Shown piece after piece: positions 22,606 through 35,030 of a stretch of 64,000 bases of DNA; the first letter of the stretch is position 1; every line of letters begins with the position of its first letter. Under the pieces are notes generated by a model. It ran no database searches. It worked only from the letters and a program-made list of their open reading frames with translations, and was not told the origin of the DNA. Source of the DNA: Ramazzottius varieornatus (Eukaryota; Tardigrada; Eutardigrada; Parachela; Ramazzottiidae). The stretch spans positions 1 to 64,000 of the forward strand of contig BDGG01000023.1 of assembly GCA_001949185.1 (NCBI GenBank), read 5' to 3'. Both the position numbers and the translations under genes were made by a program.

Positions 22606-24296
22606 AATTGGAATCGTTGCTGGGATGAACAGGTTGGTATCATCTACAACATAGTGTTTCTCTCAGAAGCCGTTAAACACTTTTGTACTCGATATATGCT
22701 GAATACCACAAACATCTTGGAATATAGCCAGGCACGTGAAGCCGGAAATTCATTGACGTGTAACTGATACCAACGGCACGTAATACATGCACTAGAACCT
22801 CTCATTTTTAGAATGATGAGCTTATTTCTAGAAGCGGGGAAAATACCTACCTGTACATATGCTACCAACATACCTGTACACGCTGTTCGATCGATTCATA
22901 AGTTTCGAAACGAAAGATAATGTAAGATCGTGATTTATGAAGGGTCTTTGCGAAACAAATAACTACATACTCAATCAGCAAGGCTGACAGTAAAGCGTGA
23001 TTCTGAGAAACTCCATGAGACCGTTCTACTTCGTCTGCCCATTTTCGTTTGTTGCACGCATTTGAGAGTGGGGGAAGATTGGTGCATAATTTCCTTTAGG
23101 TTTGGTCTATGTAAAGTCGTGGACAGTTGACGTTGATGAGAGTCATGCCCAGACACCACCGCAGCAGATCGTTCCGTAGCGTTGATGGCGATGTATCCTG
23201 CAAGTTCAGTGCTGTTCAGATATATTTAGCGGTGATCGCAGCGGTCATGGTAACAGACCTATATAGCCATACTGAAGCAAAGCTTATCATGAGAATAATG
23301 CAGCACCCCACACTCCATCCAATTGACCTCAGTAACAGTCGTCTCCCGACGAACAACAACATCCCCCGTGCATGCAGACCTGATATATTACTCAGTACAG
23401 TTCGTAGACCAAACGAAGGTCGTGAGACACTACCTTTTTGTCTACGAAATGTTTCAAGTATCTTTCGATATGTGTTTGATGTCTTCGAGCAAAGGGTTAA
23501 TTCTTCCCATTGTTGCTTTGGCGAACTGATTAGTATCACAGAACGGAAGGTGTGTCAAGCTTCTTGGAATGAATGTCGAGCACTAGCTCATGTTACAGAT
23601 TGATTCATTACCGAATGTAAAATTTGCCGTTTATTAGGATAGTCAAACAATTATGACCCTTACTAAATCGCTGATATCGCCATATTTGCATTCCGGATCC
23701 AGGCTTGAGGGCATTTTCTTCCCAGCGACTGCGGTAAACACATTGGAATACGGTAGAATAGTTAAATGTTTTTTGCTGTAATTACAGTACCGGTACACGT
23801 CTTATACATTTATACTTGAAAGTCCCACGTGGGCCCGATGTGCGGCAATCTGAACATTCCATGGGATTAGATCACGTTGAAGTAAATTACAATGACAACA
23901 AACATAAGTGTTCAGGGGAAACAGTGGAATTTTTACGCTGATTTTTTGCATGGTAGAATCCGGCGGCGCAGCACAGGGTGCAGATCCTTGTTAACCATCG
24001 CGGGGGGAAATTCTAAAAGTTGAGGAAAAAAAATTGCTACCTCTGCCAGGGCTTAATTGCGTTCTGCGTCGTTATGATTGAGGTTGAATTGAGCATGATT
24101 CAGATCTCTTCGAAAGCAATAACCTTCGCAGTGCTTTTGGGCATCAGCAAGCAGTGCGTCGTAGCTGATAAAACGTCTCGAGCCAGAATCCGACGCATGT
24201 TGAGACCTCTTATTTGGGCGATGGTTCCGAGTGAAGACCCGGACACACTATCGAATCTACTGTGACAGAGGGTACCATCGTCACACCGTATCAGTA
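22606..24296. other. no gene recognised
   Basis: Overlapping frames on both strands near 23127-23603 have no domain or consistent splice structure. No repeat was defined. Confidence 0.5.
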
Positions 24297-24494
24297 CACG
24301 CACGACGAGAAAATATGGGCCAGTAAAAATTATTGGCCAGGCGGAAAAGACGGCAAAATAGAAATTCAACTGTAGAAAAGTGTAGGAAAGGGCGTTAGTG
24401 TGAGTCAGTCGCGTACGTACATGCTTTCGTACCGCCCTAGCGCAAAAGCCTAGGACCATATTCTTTACTGGCCCATAATTTCCCGTCGCGCGTG
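24297..24494 (+). mobile_element. MITE family C, copy 2
   Basis: 198 bp between TA dinucleotides. Ends CACGCACGACGAG and CCGTCGCGCGTG are inverted. Sub-terminal GGGCCAGTAAAAATT and TTTACTGGCCCATAAT, and a central GCGTACGTACATG, match the family. Confidence 0.8.
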
Positions 24495-24515
24495 TATGTT
24501 GTATTCCCTGTACCA

Positions 24516-24643
24516 GGAGCGAGGTTTAACTTTGCTCAGTGTACAACTTTGCTTACCACACGTCACGAGCCGTGGGCAGGCTTCTTATGCTTTGTGAGGT
24601 ACATGAGCAAAGTTGTACGCTGAGCAAAATCGGACCTCGCTCC
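24516..24643. repeat. 128-bp hairpin element
   Basis: Arms of about 38 bp: GGAGCGAGGTTTAACTTTGC at the left and an inverted partner ending GGACCTCGCTCC at the right. ACAACTTTGCT and AGCAAAGTTGT face each other across a loop of about 50 bp. Likely a MITE of another family. Confidence 0.75.
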
Positions 24644-25105
24644 TCGCACAAGGCATACGACGTACTGGTACGGTGTGACGATCGTGCCCTCTATCACCGT
24701 AGATGTCAAGAAGTGGAAACTCATTGCATGGCGTTCGTTCTGGATACGTTTAGAACCCTGACTCTAGACACACAGAAATTGCGGTACTGTAAATGTAATC
24801 TGATTCATGTCTACTGTCTACCAAAGTCTATGCATTCGCTAGCATGCGCGGAAGATGTGAGAGATGACAATGCAGAGCGCAAAATGTCCAACTCAGTACT
24901 GGCTCGTGCTCCAGTTGACAGACACAAATCAGCAGCAATGTCTTGCTTGATTTTGATATGGCTAGGGAAGTGGAAGTTCACCGTTCAAAGCAATGAACAC
25001 GTCAAGCGAGAGCAAGAAGAGTGTGCGGTTAAGAAACAAGGAAGAAATCGCTACTCCGGAAACTGCTACCGTTGGTGAACGATCCGAGGTATTGTACAAG
25101 ACCTA

Positions 25106-25245
25106 CAAGCGCGACAAGATATCATGGGCCAGTAAAAATTACGGGCCAGGCGGAAAAGACGGCAAATTTGCAATTCGTATGGAAGTCAGAAACAGAAATC
25201 GGACAGATCACGTAACTTATTAAAATCAAACGGTAGAAAATTGTC
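25106..25245 (+). mobile_element. MITE family C, half copy
   Basis: Left end AAGCGCGACAAGATATC, then GGGCCAGTAAAAATTACGGG, CAGGCGGAAAAGACGGCAAAT and a degraded interior with AACGGTAGAAAATTG. The right half is missing. Confidence 0.65.
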
Positions 25246-27873
25246 ATGGACAGTGGCCATCAGCTGTTTTACTCCATCCCCTAATTGGAAAGCGAAAACA
25301 GAGAATTGTCATGGTCATGCCATGTAAAACATAGGCCAATGCATGCAGAGAACAGTCTCCTCGATACCGTACATCTCCGAGACACGCGCTTTTAACCAAT
25401 CAAGCCGATCAAGCCATCGTGCTGATCGCGCTGGTGACGTCATTGACACTTGCTCAGCTTGAGCCAGTCAGCCTGGCTAAATATCGAGATTGATTTTGAA
25501 ATTTCAACTTCAACGGCTGAGCTTTTCGTTTGTTCTCGTCCTTTTTTCGTTTCTGCCTCGTCTTCTCGGTTCCCTCGCTTCCATCTAAAGCAGACAACCT
25601 GGGAATGGAGATGAAGGATACGAAGGAGTCAGAAAAGGCACTGGGATGAGCGGAGGGGATTGCCCCAGATGGTGGAGCTTGTAGCGTAAATAACTCTCAC
25701 CACGGCAAAAAGCCTGCAACAAAATTGCTGGCTCAGGCGGTAGGCTAATTCACACTGCACCTCGATTAATAATTCTTATCGTCCGACTAACGAGGAAACT
25801 TAAACGGACGTCAGCTTCAGCTAAACTTCGAGTTGATAGAGAGCCTGATGGTGCCGGCGCTCTGCCTGTTGTTCAATACAAAATCCCACTTCACAAGTCT
25901 TCCAGACAAACCACCACTGATATTTTCCTATCCGTCACACGAGTCACCCTCTCTTTCTTTAGGACCTGCAGGCTACTCGTTCGTCTCAGAGACTAACCTC
26001 GCCAGTGTCCGCCAGTTGATCCCGGTATTCCGAAGGGCCTTAGCCAAGCGTCCTCGACTTTGATCCTGCAGGAACCTCAGGCTTCGCTGACCATCGGCAG
26101 GTTTATCCACCAAGTAAGATTGAAGGACCTCGTGGACCTCTAAGCCAGCCAGTTAGGCTTTACAGAAGACCGGCAAAAGGTGGAGTTCGTACTGCACTTT
26201 ACTGATCGAAATTCAACTGAAGGAAAAAAAAAGTTTCGAACAACTGTCAGCTTTCAGCTTATATACTTCTCGAGATACGCCACCTGCAGGGCTGGCTTAA
26301 TACCTCGAGGAAATCCCCCCTGTCAGTCATACACTCATTGTACTCGTAAACTCGTGGAGACTTTTCAATTTTAAATCTTGTACGAAATTCTCGCTACAAG
26401 CTGCTGTCTGCAAATATCAGGTAAGAATATCGGATGAGATTCAGCTATGACGACCATCCCTTTCTGTTTGCCTTGTCTTGACTGTATTTGTATTTGTTTT
26501 CTTAGCCTACATTCTCGTGACTGGCCAAGCTCCAGGGAGGGGACGATAGCATCCACAAAGATGATCAGGCCAGCCAAAAAAGTCAGCGTTGTCAGAGCAA
26601 AGCGGTGAAAGCTTCCCTTTGCTGGACGAATCTTTCGCGTTATCGAACTTTCTTGATGAAGAAATTTTCTTACTGTTGCAGCTGGAACACTCCAGGACGT
26701 CTGTACTGGGCTTTAGGAAGGTCCCGCAGGGGACGGTAAGCTCCAATGTGCAGCCCCAACGTGGTACCTGATCATGCATGCCTTACTCTCCGTCAATCAA
26801 CAATCAAAGTTTGATTGTTGATTGAGCCTAATGTCTGGAACGACTTTAACATGACTGCTCGGGCCGTGCTGTATTTTATCAAGCCTCCTCTCACCGTTCC
26901 ATACTCTAATCTTGCTCTCCTTTCTACAGGTAGAGAATTGCTGGGCACGCCTGGTAGGCGAGAAGCGAGGCTGACGGGATGTTCTAACCTTGACCAATCC
27001 AACCCGGGACAGTCGGACTGGTCAAGGTTGGAAGATGCCATGGTGTATCATCAAACTTCATGCGACCGGTGAAGATCGGTGTCGTCGGAGCTGTGGGGCT
27101 GTCCTCGGTAAAGTCTTGTGTTCGTCCAATTTTTCAACGTGTTGAAAGACTGAAACCGTTCAACACTCAGACGAGAAATTGTTTGTAGAAGAGAAATCTT
27201 TCTTCCCGTTTTCCTCTGCTAGAGTATTTTTCGATGAACAAGTTCTTCCTACGATATCTTGTATTTTTCTGCGGTTTCTGCTGGATTTTTAGTGAATTCA
27301 GGCCTGTGTCTGTGTCATGTCCATGTCTCGGATGTAAAACGTGAAGCCCTTCGACGTGCTCGACGTGCTCAAAAGGGTACTTTGGAAACAAGAACCATTG
27401 TCACAAAATTGGACTGCCACGATTTATTTGTTAGATGGGTACCGTCAAACAGAATCCATGAATCTCTCAAAAATTCCGAAAATCGGTTTTCTAAGCCCAT
27501 TTTGTAGAGAAAAAGAACTGCATCGAACCTGAAAACGCCGGTCGTCAATGAAAAAAAGATCGATTTGCGGCGGATCTTTCCGAACGACTGTACTAAGAGC
27601 CAATCATGAAATCTGATAAAGGTTGTCGATAAACTATCCTTCGGTCCTAAGCAACTAGACAGGGGTTGATTCAAACAATTCTCGTATGCCAAGTAAAATG
27701 GTCCAGAAAAATTCAGCTGAAAATCACATTGGAAGACAATAAAAACGGCTTTAGCTGCCCGCAAATTGTTTTCCGAAGTTTTGTGCAAAATTTTGGGCAA
27801 TTTGGATCAGTAGTTTTTGCCTGAAAAGATGGACAAAGTACTTAGTCGTAGTTATAAATGAGATTAGAAATTA
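25246..27873. other. no gene recognised; two palindromes
   Basis: Perfect palindrome 26793-26825 (TCAATCAACAATCAAA, one base, then its inverse) and an inverted repeat 26986-27000/27014-27028 (AACCTTGACCAATCC). A hydrophobic minus-strand segment near 26500-26600 (LTFLAGLIIFVDAIV) might be a TM exon of an unrecognised membrane protein, but neighbouring exons could not be assembled. Nothing else is supported. Confidence 0.45.
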
Positions 27874-27941
27874 GGACCGAAGAGCGAAAGCTTGCCACAT
27901 TTATTATTATAATAATATGATAAGCTTTCGCTCTTCGGCCC
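27874..27941. repeat. 68-bp hairpin MITE
   Basis: Arms GGACCGAAGAGCGAAAGCTT and AAGCTTTCGCTCTTCGGCCC, nearly perfect, around an A/T-only loop. Confidence 0.8.
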
Positions 27942-28029
27942 AGTATCCAGCACGTATGTACAGAAGTCCAGTCTTCGATGTTGGTTTTTACTTGTAGCAA
28001 GTATCAGCTGCCAGTGGCGCCGTAACGAA

Positions 28030-28080
28030 AGGGCCTGGTCCGTAATTTTTACTGGCCCATAATATCTCGTCGTTCCTATA
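28030..28080 (+). mobile_element. MITE family C, right-end fragment
   Basis: GGGCCTGGTCCGTAATTTTT, ACTGGCCCATAATATC and TCGTCG match the right third of the family. The left part is absent. Confidence 0.6.
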
Positions 28081-28487
28081 CGTCAGATGGTATCGCTGAA
28101 TGATCTTTTTCAGTGAAATACTGGTGGCGTCGGCTAGTTCGATAAATTCGACCACAAAATGCAAAATGGATTTACTTTCCAGTCCACCGCCTGAGACAAT
28201 TGTATTTTTCTTTCAATATCGACGCATTGTGTGATGCCGCTGCATAATAAACTTTGTGGAAAAAAAGCTCCCTCCATGTACGGCCAATGACGTCACGATC
28301 ACCCGATCCCTGATTTGGTGAATCCAGTTAAATTCGAATTCGTCTATGTAACGGATCCATGAGTATACGGCTAACTTGTCGGCTCGACTCGTGACGTCAG
28401 GGCCATGGTCGCCATTCTCCGACTGTTTTCCACAAATTCTATTGCCGTGCGGCACGGCTGTTAGATATGTTACGGATACAGTCACGC

Positions 28488-28727
28488 CTGAGAGATTTGA
28501 CAATTGTTCCTTCTGCGACTGAACACTGATTCCCCACGGGACTGCTCGCCAGTATTGCGAAATTACGATCAGCTAATCGACTTTCTGTTAATGTTGAACC
28601 TGATCAAGATATCAAGTGTGCTGCTGATCAGTTGACCGGTCTCAAACAATCAACATGGGGAGCCATTCTGTGAACAATGAACCGCTCAAAACAGGAATCG
28701 GGCGTTTGAACTTTGGAATCTCGCAGG
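28488..28727 (+). mobile_element. MITE family A, copy 2
   Basis: About 240 bp matching 2256-2495: GAGATTTGACAATTG, CCTTCTGCGACTG, CAACATGGGGAGC, GTTTGAACTTTGG, ending AATCTCGCAGG. Confidence 0.7.
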
Positions 28728-28826
28728 TAAAACTGTATCAAATCGTACTTCTGCACCTGACAGAATGGTTTACGTAGTTTGGTTAACTGAAGATTCAGTA
28801 CGTGCTAGAGTATCCGGATATAAGTG

Positions 28827-28996
28827 CAGGGGAGTGGTCGAGACTAGGACTGAGACCCCACATTGCTAGTCCTGTGGCTAAAGCATCACTAAATTAGCGA
28901 TCAACTTCCCCATTGTTTCAATCGCCGAAAGACCTCTATGTGGGGTCCCAATCTCAGTCTTGGCCACTCCACAACTTCGGACCCTGTCCACCCCTG
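28827..28996. mobile_element. hAT-type MITE with 8-bp target duplication
   Basis: 170 bp starting CAGGGGAGTGG and ending CCACCCCTG, flanked on both sides by the exact 8-mer TATAAGTG (28819-28826 and 28997-29004). Both halves contain the inverted block ACTGAGACCCCACAT / ATGTGGGGTCCCAATC. An 8-bp duplication with a CAGGGG terminus is diagnostic of hAT transposons. Confidence 0.88.
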
Positions 28997-29004
28997 TATA
29001 AGTG

Positions 29005-30110
29005 TTGAACGTATCGCAGTGTTGAAGAAACTTTCGATCGAGGCGCACAGCTGTATCCCTAACAGCTGCAGCTTACGATGAACGCCGCTTAACACACGAT
29101 GCAGAGTGTCTTTGGCTTTGGTCGGAGCAGCGAAAATCTGCGTGTGCAGTTTTGAACAGTCGCCGGTGAAAGCGCGCCAACCCTTCTAATCTTAGCTTTG
29201 TGCCGCCAGCACATTTAAACATTCTCAGAAGATATCCATAAACGATCTTTTACAGTCACTTTTACCAAAGCGGCGATCTTGCTCGGTCAGTTTTAAGGTT
29301 CCAGTCCACTTTTATCTAGCACCTTCTTTTTGTTGAGGTGCGGACCCAGTTTACGGTACACCACAAACTGGTCACCGTTGACCCGTCGAAAGAGAAAGGA
29401 TGGACGCGCCGGAGGTAGGCGGGGTGATGGGGGACAACAAGAAAGTAATACCGAACATTGGGGAGGAGGACGGCCTTGGTGCGGCCCTCACATCATCGAC
29501 CCGCCGGGCCAGGCAACTGAAGCCTCCGTCCTTACTACAGGTTCGGAGGGCAACCCCAGTATACGAATGGAACCCTTGCGATGGACATCAAGGTGCCAAC
29601 GATACCGGCAAAGGATCCAACCAGAAACACGGACCAGCTCGCGCGTCAAACCGGGAGCAGCGCATGCAGTCGAACACGGACAAGGACGAGTAAAGACCTG
29701 GACGAAAGCGGAAAGAACGCTTCGTCGTTTCCTTGTTTAGTATGTCTAGTTGCTTCCGTTTTGTCTGCGTGTTCTCCTATTGTGGCCTGTCCTCGAAATT
29801 TATCTTCGATTTGCCGATCTCTCGAGGTTGTCCCAGATCAAGTCCCCTTCCCCAAGGCTGTTATTACAGGTGTTTTTGTATTTTCCTGTTGTGGAGGCTG
29901 TTGACTACCCCAAATAAAAACAAAGCTTTGATAGAAATATGCAGGAAATATACAAAAATCAACCAGATTACTGTAAGACACTTGGACAGAACCCTCAGTA
30001 CATTTCCAAAACACTAGAAGTGTGCAGAAAATAGCGGAACAATACAGTCCGGGTATTCTGATCGTACACCCGTTGTGGTTTTCTCAGACAACAACCATTT
30101 ACAGTCGTAC
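29005..30110 (+). other. possible small hypothetical ORF 29400-29693, otherwise no gene
   Basis: A 97-codon frame from an ATG at 29400 (starts MDAPEVGGVMGDNKK) has no recognised domain. Two other frames overlap it and one may be the real one. No splice or repeat support. Confidence 0.25.
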
Positions 30111-30273
30111 CTGTGAGATGTGACAGTTCAAACGCCCAAAATCAGTTCCGGACGGTTGATGTGTGCATTGATTTTCTCGCCATGCTGTTCGCATGAGACC
30201 GATCAGGCATGGCCAGCAGCCTCGTGCAGAAACGCTGTTCGGTTGCAGAAGAAGCAATTGTCACATCTCGCAG
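30111..30273 (-). mobile_element. MITE family A, copy 3 (reverse orientation)
   Basis: 163 bp bounded by CTGTGAGATGTGACAG and CAATTGTCACATCTCGCAG. The right end equals the left end of copy 1 in inverted form (AGAAGCAATTGTCACATC). Shorter than the other copies. Confidence 0.7.
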
Positions 30274-32330
30274 GTAGTACTATACCGCTCTGGCACTGAA
30301 GACTTCTTACAGGTACTAATAACTGTCTTCAAATACACCTTGCATCTGGAAATTTATTCTTACATACGGCTTATTCCATTCGATTTTTTTGGCTGAAAGA
30401 GAATGAGTGGCACACATTGCTGTTTAATCAATTCTACGAGAAGCAACCGTGGTAAAATCTGCAGGGAAACGATCAGGCAAAGAGGAAACATAGAATCTAC
30501 ATTCGATAACTGCATCCATGACGAAAAACTTTCGATAACCTCGAAAACAACGCAATCTCTTTCGCACCCTCCACCTAAAACAAACCTGGAAAGGGTAGGA
30601 ACACGTACCAGCATTGCGACAAAAGAACTACTTTCCCAGTTACCATTGCTTCTTACCTCCATACGTGGTGTGCGGCACGAGTCATACTGAAAAATACGAA
30701 AGTTGGGAAATTGATAGTTTCTGCTTGCGTGCAAACCGAATACTCAACTTTCGAGATTTCCTAATTAGCACGTTTCACACTGGTTCATACGCGGTATAAG
30801 GTAGATGTGCTTGATGCGATACATGTCATAACTGGCAGGAAACAGAATTGAAGAGTAAACAGTGGCAGCATGTGAATCACGATACTATAGTAATGCTAAG
30901 TAGTAATGCTAATTGCAGATCCGGTCTACAGGAACGCGACTTACCAGAATATCCAACTCTTGGGATGGATCAATCAGAAATCGGTTTCATAATAGACTTA
31001 CCTGTTCATTCCACCTGGAGTTGATCAATATCATAGCAGAACAGATAAGAAAACTGGACACAGAATGACTTGATATAGTATTTTACCATGCTGCAGCACG
31101 GCGGATGAGAATTATACATTTGTTTTACTGTGCCTCGAAAACCCCTTCCAATAGACGTTCAGCGTATGAAACTAACTTTGAAACTAACGGATGCGACATA
31201 CCTCGTTCCGATTCACAAAACCGCGGTAGCTTTCAGTGTTAGATAAGTCAGAAAACCTACCACCACTTGCAAAACTATCAATTATTGTGTCATATTCATT
31301 TTTCCCGGAGCCTGAACGACGTTCAGTGAACGTAAACAAATGGTTCTCGACCAAAAGAGGCGTATTTACCTAATCTGATCGTTTAGTTCAGGCGGTTCAG
31401 CCCCACGGGGAAATACACTGCCAAGGGTGACTACAGTGTTCTTGCCGGAGCTGACCAGTGGCGCCACAAGGCACTGGGGTGGTGAACACCAGCAAAGGAC
31501 CTGTAAGATTGCTTAGACAGTGGCAGAGTACTAAAGACACTAGTAATAAGTTCAGTGTCTTCGGTCTATTTTTTTATATGGGTACATTATCGAAACTTGA
31601 TAGATCTGTCTATCTAAGGGTATGATGACGCACACAGCATGCGCTTACGATGATGTCAGTTGAAAAAGTTCAGGATGCCAGAAACTTGAACTAGCATCAT
31701 CAGGACGAAAACCAGGAAAAACTCCTCAGCCTGTCTTCGTAGCGAAGCTCAAACTTTGTCTTCCGGATCAAACCACTCAGCTGGTACGGTAAGAATATTG
31801 TTGAAAGTTGGAACCACTCCACTCAACGAGTGCGATCTCTGCGCTCCGTTGGAATAGCCTCTGTTACATTACTCGATCACTCCACGGCTGCAGCCTTTGT
31901 GACCAGTAACACTGAAGCGTGCAACGGTGGCCTGTGCATCATCAAAGATTACAGGTACAAACGCAACCACAAATATTGTGTTTGATGTGCTCGTCGTTTG
32001 CGCTTACGCACAACGCACCACTGCCTCTTTATGCGCTTGTAGATTCTACGTTAACAGAAAATAAGCATGTTTGAAATTTGCGGTTAACGGTGGAGCGACT
32101 CCCTCTTCTTCCTCGAGTTTCTTTCTCATATTCCCCTCGTACGCATTCGATGCGAACATAGTAGGAGTTTACCATTCGTGACCATGACCATGATGGCAAA
32201 GTTATCTCTCGATTCATTCTTCATTCTGCGACCTCCTCGCATTTTGTCCGCCCACCTTTTTCTGTTGTCCTCCATCAACTAATAACTTCCGCTGGGAATC
32301 TTGCGATATGCAGGATTCCATATCGTCAGG
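30274..32330. other. no gene recognised
   Basis: Frames at 30360-30734 (-) and 30403-30690 (+) overlap and lack domains. The rest is A/T-rich with frequent stops. Confidence 0.5.
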
Positions 32331-32879
32331 CGTTTTCAGCGTTCGTTTGAAATCATATTGTAGCTTAGAGCGTGAGGAATAGTTAATTGAAATTGAATTC
32401 AATTTGATTTTGGTCAACATGTGCTATCCACTGCTCTTCCCATCACACCACACCATTCTTCCTGCTCGCGTAAGCTCAGGCTGTTTCACATTGTTACGCT
32501 TCATTTGGCTTTCGTTCTCGATATCGGGTTCCTTATCTGTACTTCCTTCTCTCTGTGCAACATAGCCTACATTCTTCTCGATGATGTTCCTTGCCGATGA
32601 GCAAACTTCATTTCATTCGTTTTGCTTCTCGTGTCGCTACACGAGAAAGTTTTTCTTAGGACATAGAAGTGTGCTCAAATCCCCAATTGTCAAGTCCCCA
32701 ATCCCCAATTTACTTATCGTCGCAATCCGATGCGCATCCCGTCGCAGTTCGATGTTCCTATCATCGGATTGTGATTGTTCATTTCCGGTTGGACTAAATT
32801 CTTCCATGTTCTTCTACTGTCGGACGTCTACAGTCCTTATTATCTCTGTCTCTCTGATCTTGATCTTAATTCCATCGCG

Positions 32880-34060
32880 TCTCCCGCTCAACCACGGCTG
32901 GACGCCAAGGGCCTCGTTATAAGTCAAAGAAGGACAATTCAGCTTCCAAACGTCCGCCGCAACACCAAAGCCGTCGATGACGCTATTTCCGAAACCTCCG
33001 ATCTGACAAAATACGATCTTTACTAAGAGACTGTTCCAGAAGACGAAGTGGACGCCTCCAACCAACAGCTCTCGTCAGTCTCCTCCCACAAACGCAAATG
33101 CTCCTCTTCTCCCGCTAACGATCCCCATCACGTCGAATCACTCATGGCACAGTCCGACGCCATAGCCAAAAAACTCGAACGAGCATTAGCAGCTACTAAT
33201 GCTAACCGGGACCGCATCCAACGCGGTCTCTCCACTGTCTTCCGCCAGCTTTCGCCCTCTGGTCCGCCCATCGTTTACATCTATCAGAGTGGTAACTCCA
33301 GCTTGCCATCGTTATCTGTCGACCTTCCACCTGTTCATCACAGATTACGCGAACTCATGAAAGACCAACGCGAGTACGTCAATCTCACTGATCTACTGCC
33401 CGCCAACCGCGAAGCGGACTTATCTCTCCACAAACACAAGTCGGACCATATACAGCGGGAAGAGATCACTCACTTCCTCGGATGGACTCGCGCGTACTAC
33501 GTCTTTGCAACCTACCGCTCCCATTACTTCCCCAACATGCAACACGCATTACTTGGATTTTATCGCAAAAATGGCGGAGCGCGTTCCGGACAGCCAGTGG
33601 GTTAAGTAAGATATCAAGTTTCGCGCCTATGCCACTTATAATCCCGATACTCCATCCATCTGGGCAAATCGCCACCAGCCTTCCTACGGAGAATCCCAAC
33701 CTAAACTGCCAGTATGGGATCGATTAGACTCCTCCCGCCATTCCACCAGCGGCACGTGTTTCTCCTGTGGTCAAGTCGGACACTACGCCGATTCGCCCAA
33801 GTTCCGTAGTTATTCTATCTCTAAAGCCGGGCAGCCATTTGGGACCGTCTACGCGGCAGATGGAACAGAAGTCTGTCGCAACTTCAACAGTGGACAATGT
33901 CGCGCCTCCGGCAACTGCCGGCGCAAGCACATCTGCTTCGCCTGCCTCACCAACTTTAGCAAAGGGATTCCAGCCACGGACAGTTCAATCACAAGGACCC
34001 AGCAGTCCCTAAGTCAACTTCCGCCAACGCCAATACCGACAACAATAACAACACCGCTTA
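32880..34060 (+). pseudogene. Gag-like protein of DIRS-type element, decayed
   Basis: Nucleic-acid-binding structural protein. The frame runs about 32880-33605 with a TAA at 33024-33026. The first part is Ser/Arg-rich; a later part contains EEITHFLGWTRAYYVFATYR. It shifts frame after 33605 into a zinc-knuckle-like segment, CFSCGQVGHYADS (the last position is Ser, not Cys), then VCRNFNSGQCRASGNCRRKH with a following C-x2-C. The Cys/His cluster is typical of DIRS-like Gag proteins. Decayed by stops and frameshifts. Confidence 0.6.
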
Positions 34061-34316
34061 ACGCCGCCGCTTTCTCCCGATATCTCTTCTCCCATCCTGA
34101 CCCTTCATTTTTATATAATTTCATCGATATGATAACCACTGGAGCCAACATCGGATACTGTGGCCCGCATTAACCACGAGCCACACCCAATGCCGCTTCT
34201 GCCCGTTCCTTCTCTTCTGCTCTAGAGAAATCCATCATGGATGAAATAAGACTGCCGCATTCAGTCGGCCCTTTCCCTACTCCTCCCTTCCCCAACATGG
34301 TCATCTCCTCCTGGCC

Positions 34317-34890
34317 TTGGGTGTCCGACCAAAGAAGAACGGCAAGTTTCGCGTGATCATGGATTTATCCCGTCCTTTCGACTACAGTGTTAACGATTTT
34401 ATTGACCGCGATTGTTATGGCATACATTACTGTCATGTCGTAGATGTTATTAGTCATCTTATTTCTCTTGGTCCTGGTGTTTTAATGGCCAAGTTAGACA
34501 TTAAGCATGGTTTCCGTCTAATCCCAGTCCGTCCAGTTGACTGGCCTCTTCTAGGTTATCAAGTAGATGGCTCATAATTTTTTGACATTGTTCTACCATT
34601 CGGCCTTCGTTCCTCCCTTTCTCATTTTGCTAGTTATCAGAGTCCGTTTTGTGGATCTAACGAAATATCATTGGAATACAAACTGCACTGTGCTACGTGG
34701 ATGATTTCCTCCTCCTCGGCCCATCTCATTCTGACACCTGCCGTATGCTTATCAATAAGCTATCTGATCTTTGCACCGAGCTGGGTGCACCGAAGGCCCT
34801 TCCGCCCAGTTGACATTCCTCGGCGTTCAGCTCGATTCTCTCTCGGACAAACCATCAGTCTCCCTTCTTCCAAATACAACGAGATACGTT
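34317..34890 (+). pseudogene. reverse transcriptase fragment, DIRS-type
   Basis: Contains VRPKKNGKFRVIMDLSRPF, SVNDFI, then MAKLDIKHGFRLIPVRPVDW with LLGYQVDG, a stop (TAA near 34575), and FDIVLPFGLRSS. In another frame come a degenerate active-site region and LTFLGVQLDSLSDKP, which marks the end of the RT domain. DIRS-family RTs share the AKLDIKHAF, DWxLLG and LPFG-RSSP signatures. Several frameshifts and stops; not functional. Confidence 0.75.
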
Positions 34891-35030
34891 TTCAGCGTTC
34901 GTTCCAAATCAGATCGTAGCTTAGAGCGTGAGGAATACTTAATGATAGAAAGCAAGATTGGTACATCCTGATTGTCGTACCCTTATGAAATGACAAACTT
35001 TTCTGTTGCGTGAAATTTCATAGTCACAGC

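Larger units (their letters stand above)
32331..34937 (+). mobile_element. DIRS/Ngaro-like retrotransposon relic
   Basis: A Gag-like region and a reverse transcriptase lie between two 51-bp direct repeats (32331-32381 and 34887-34937, both starting CGTTTTCAGCGTTCGTT, 47 of 51 identical). The layout and the DIRS-type RT suggest a tyrosine-recombinase retrotransposon. Neither the recombinase nor RNase H was found, so the element is truncated or internally deleted. The second repeat overlaps the last recognisable RT codons, so it could also be an internal duplication rather than a true terminal repeat. Confidence 0.6.

Noticed and set aside
24539-25078. 180-codon + frame
   Set aside because: Begins inside a hairpin element and has no recognisable domain; the composition looks random.
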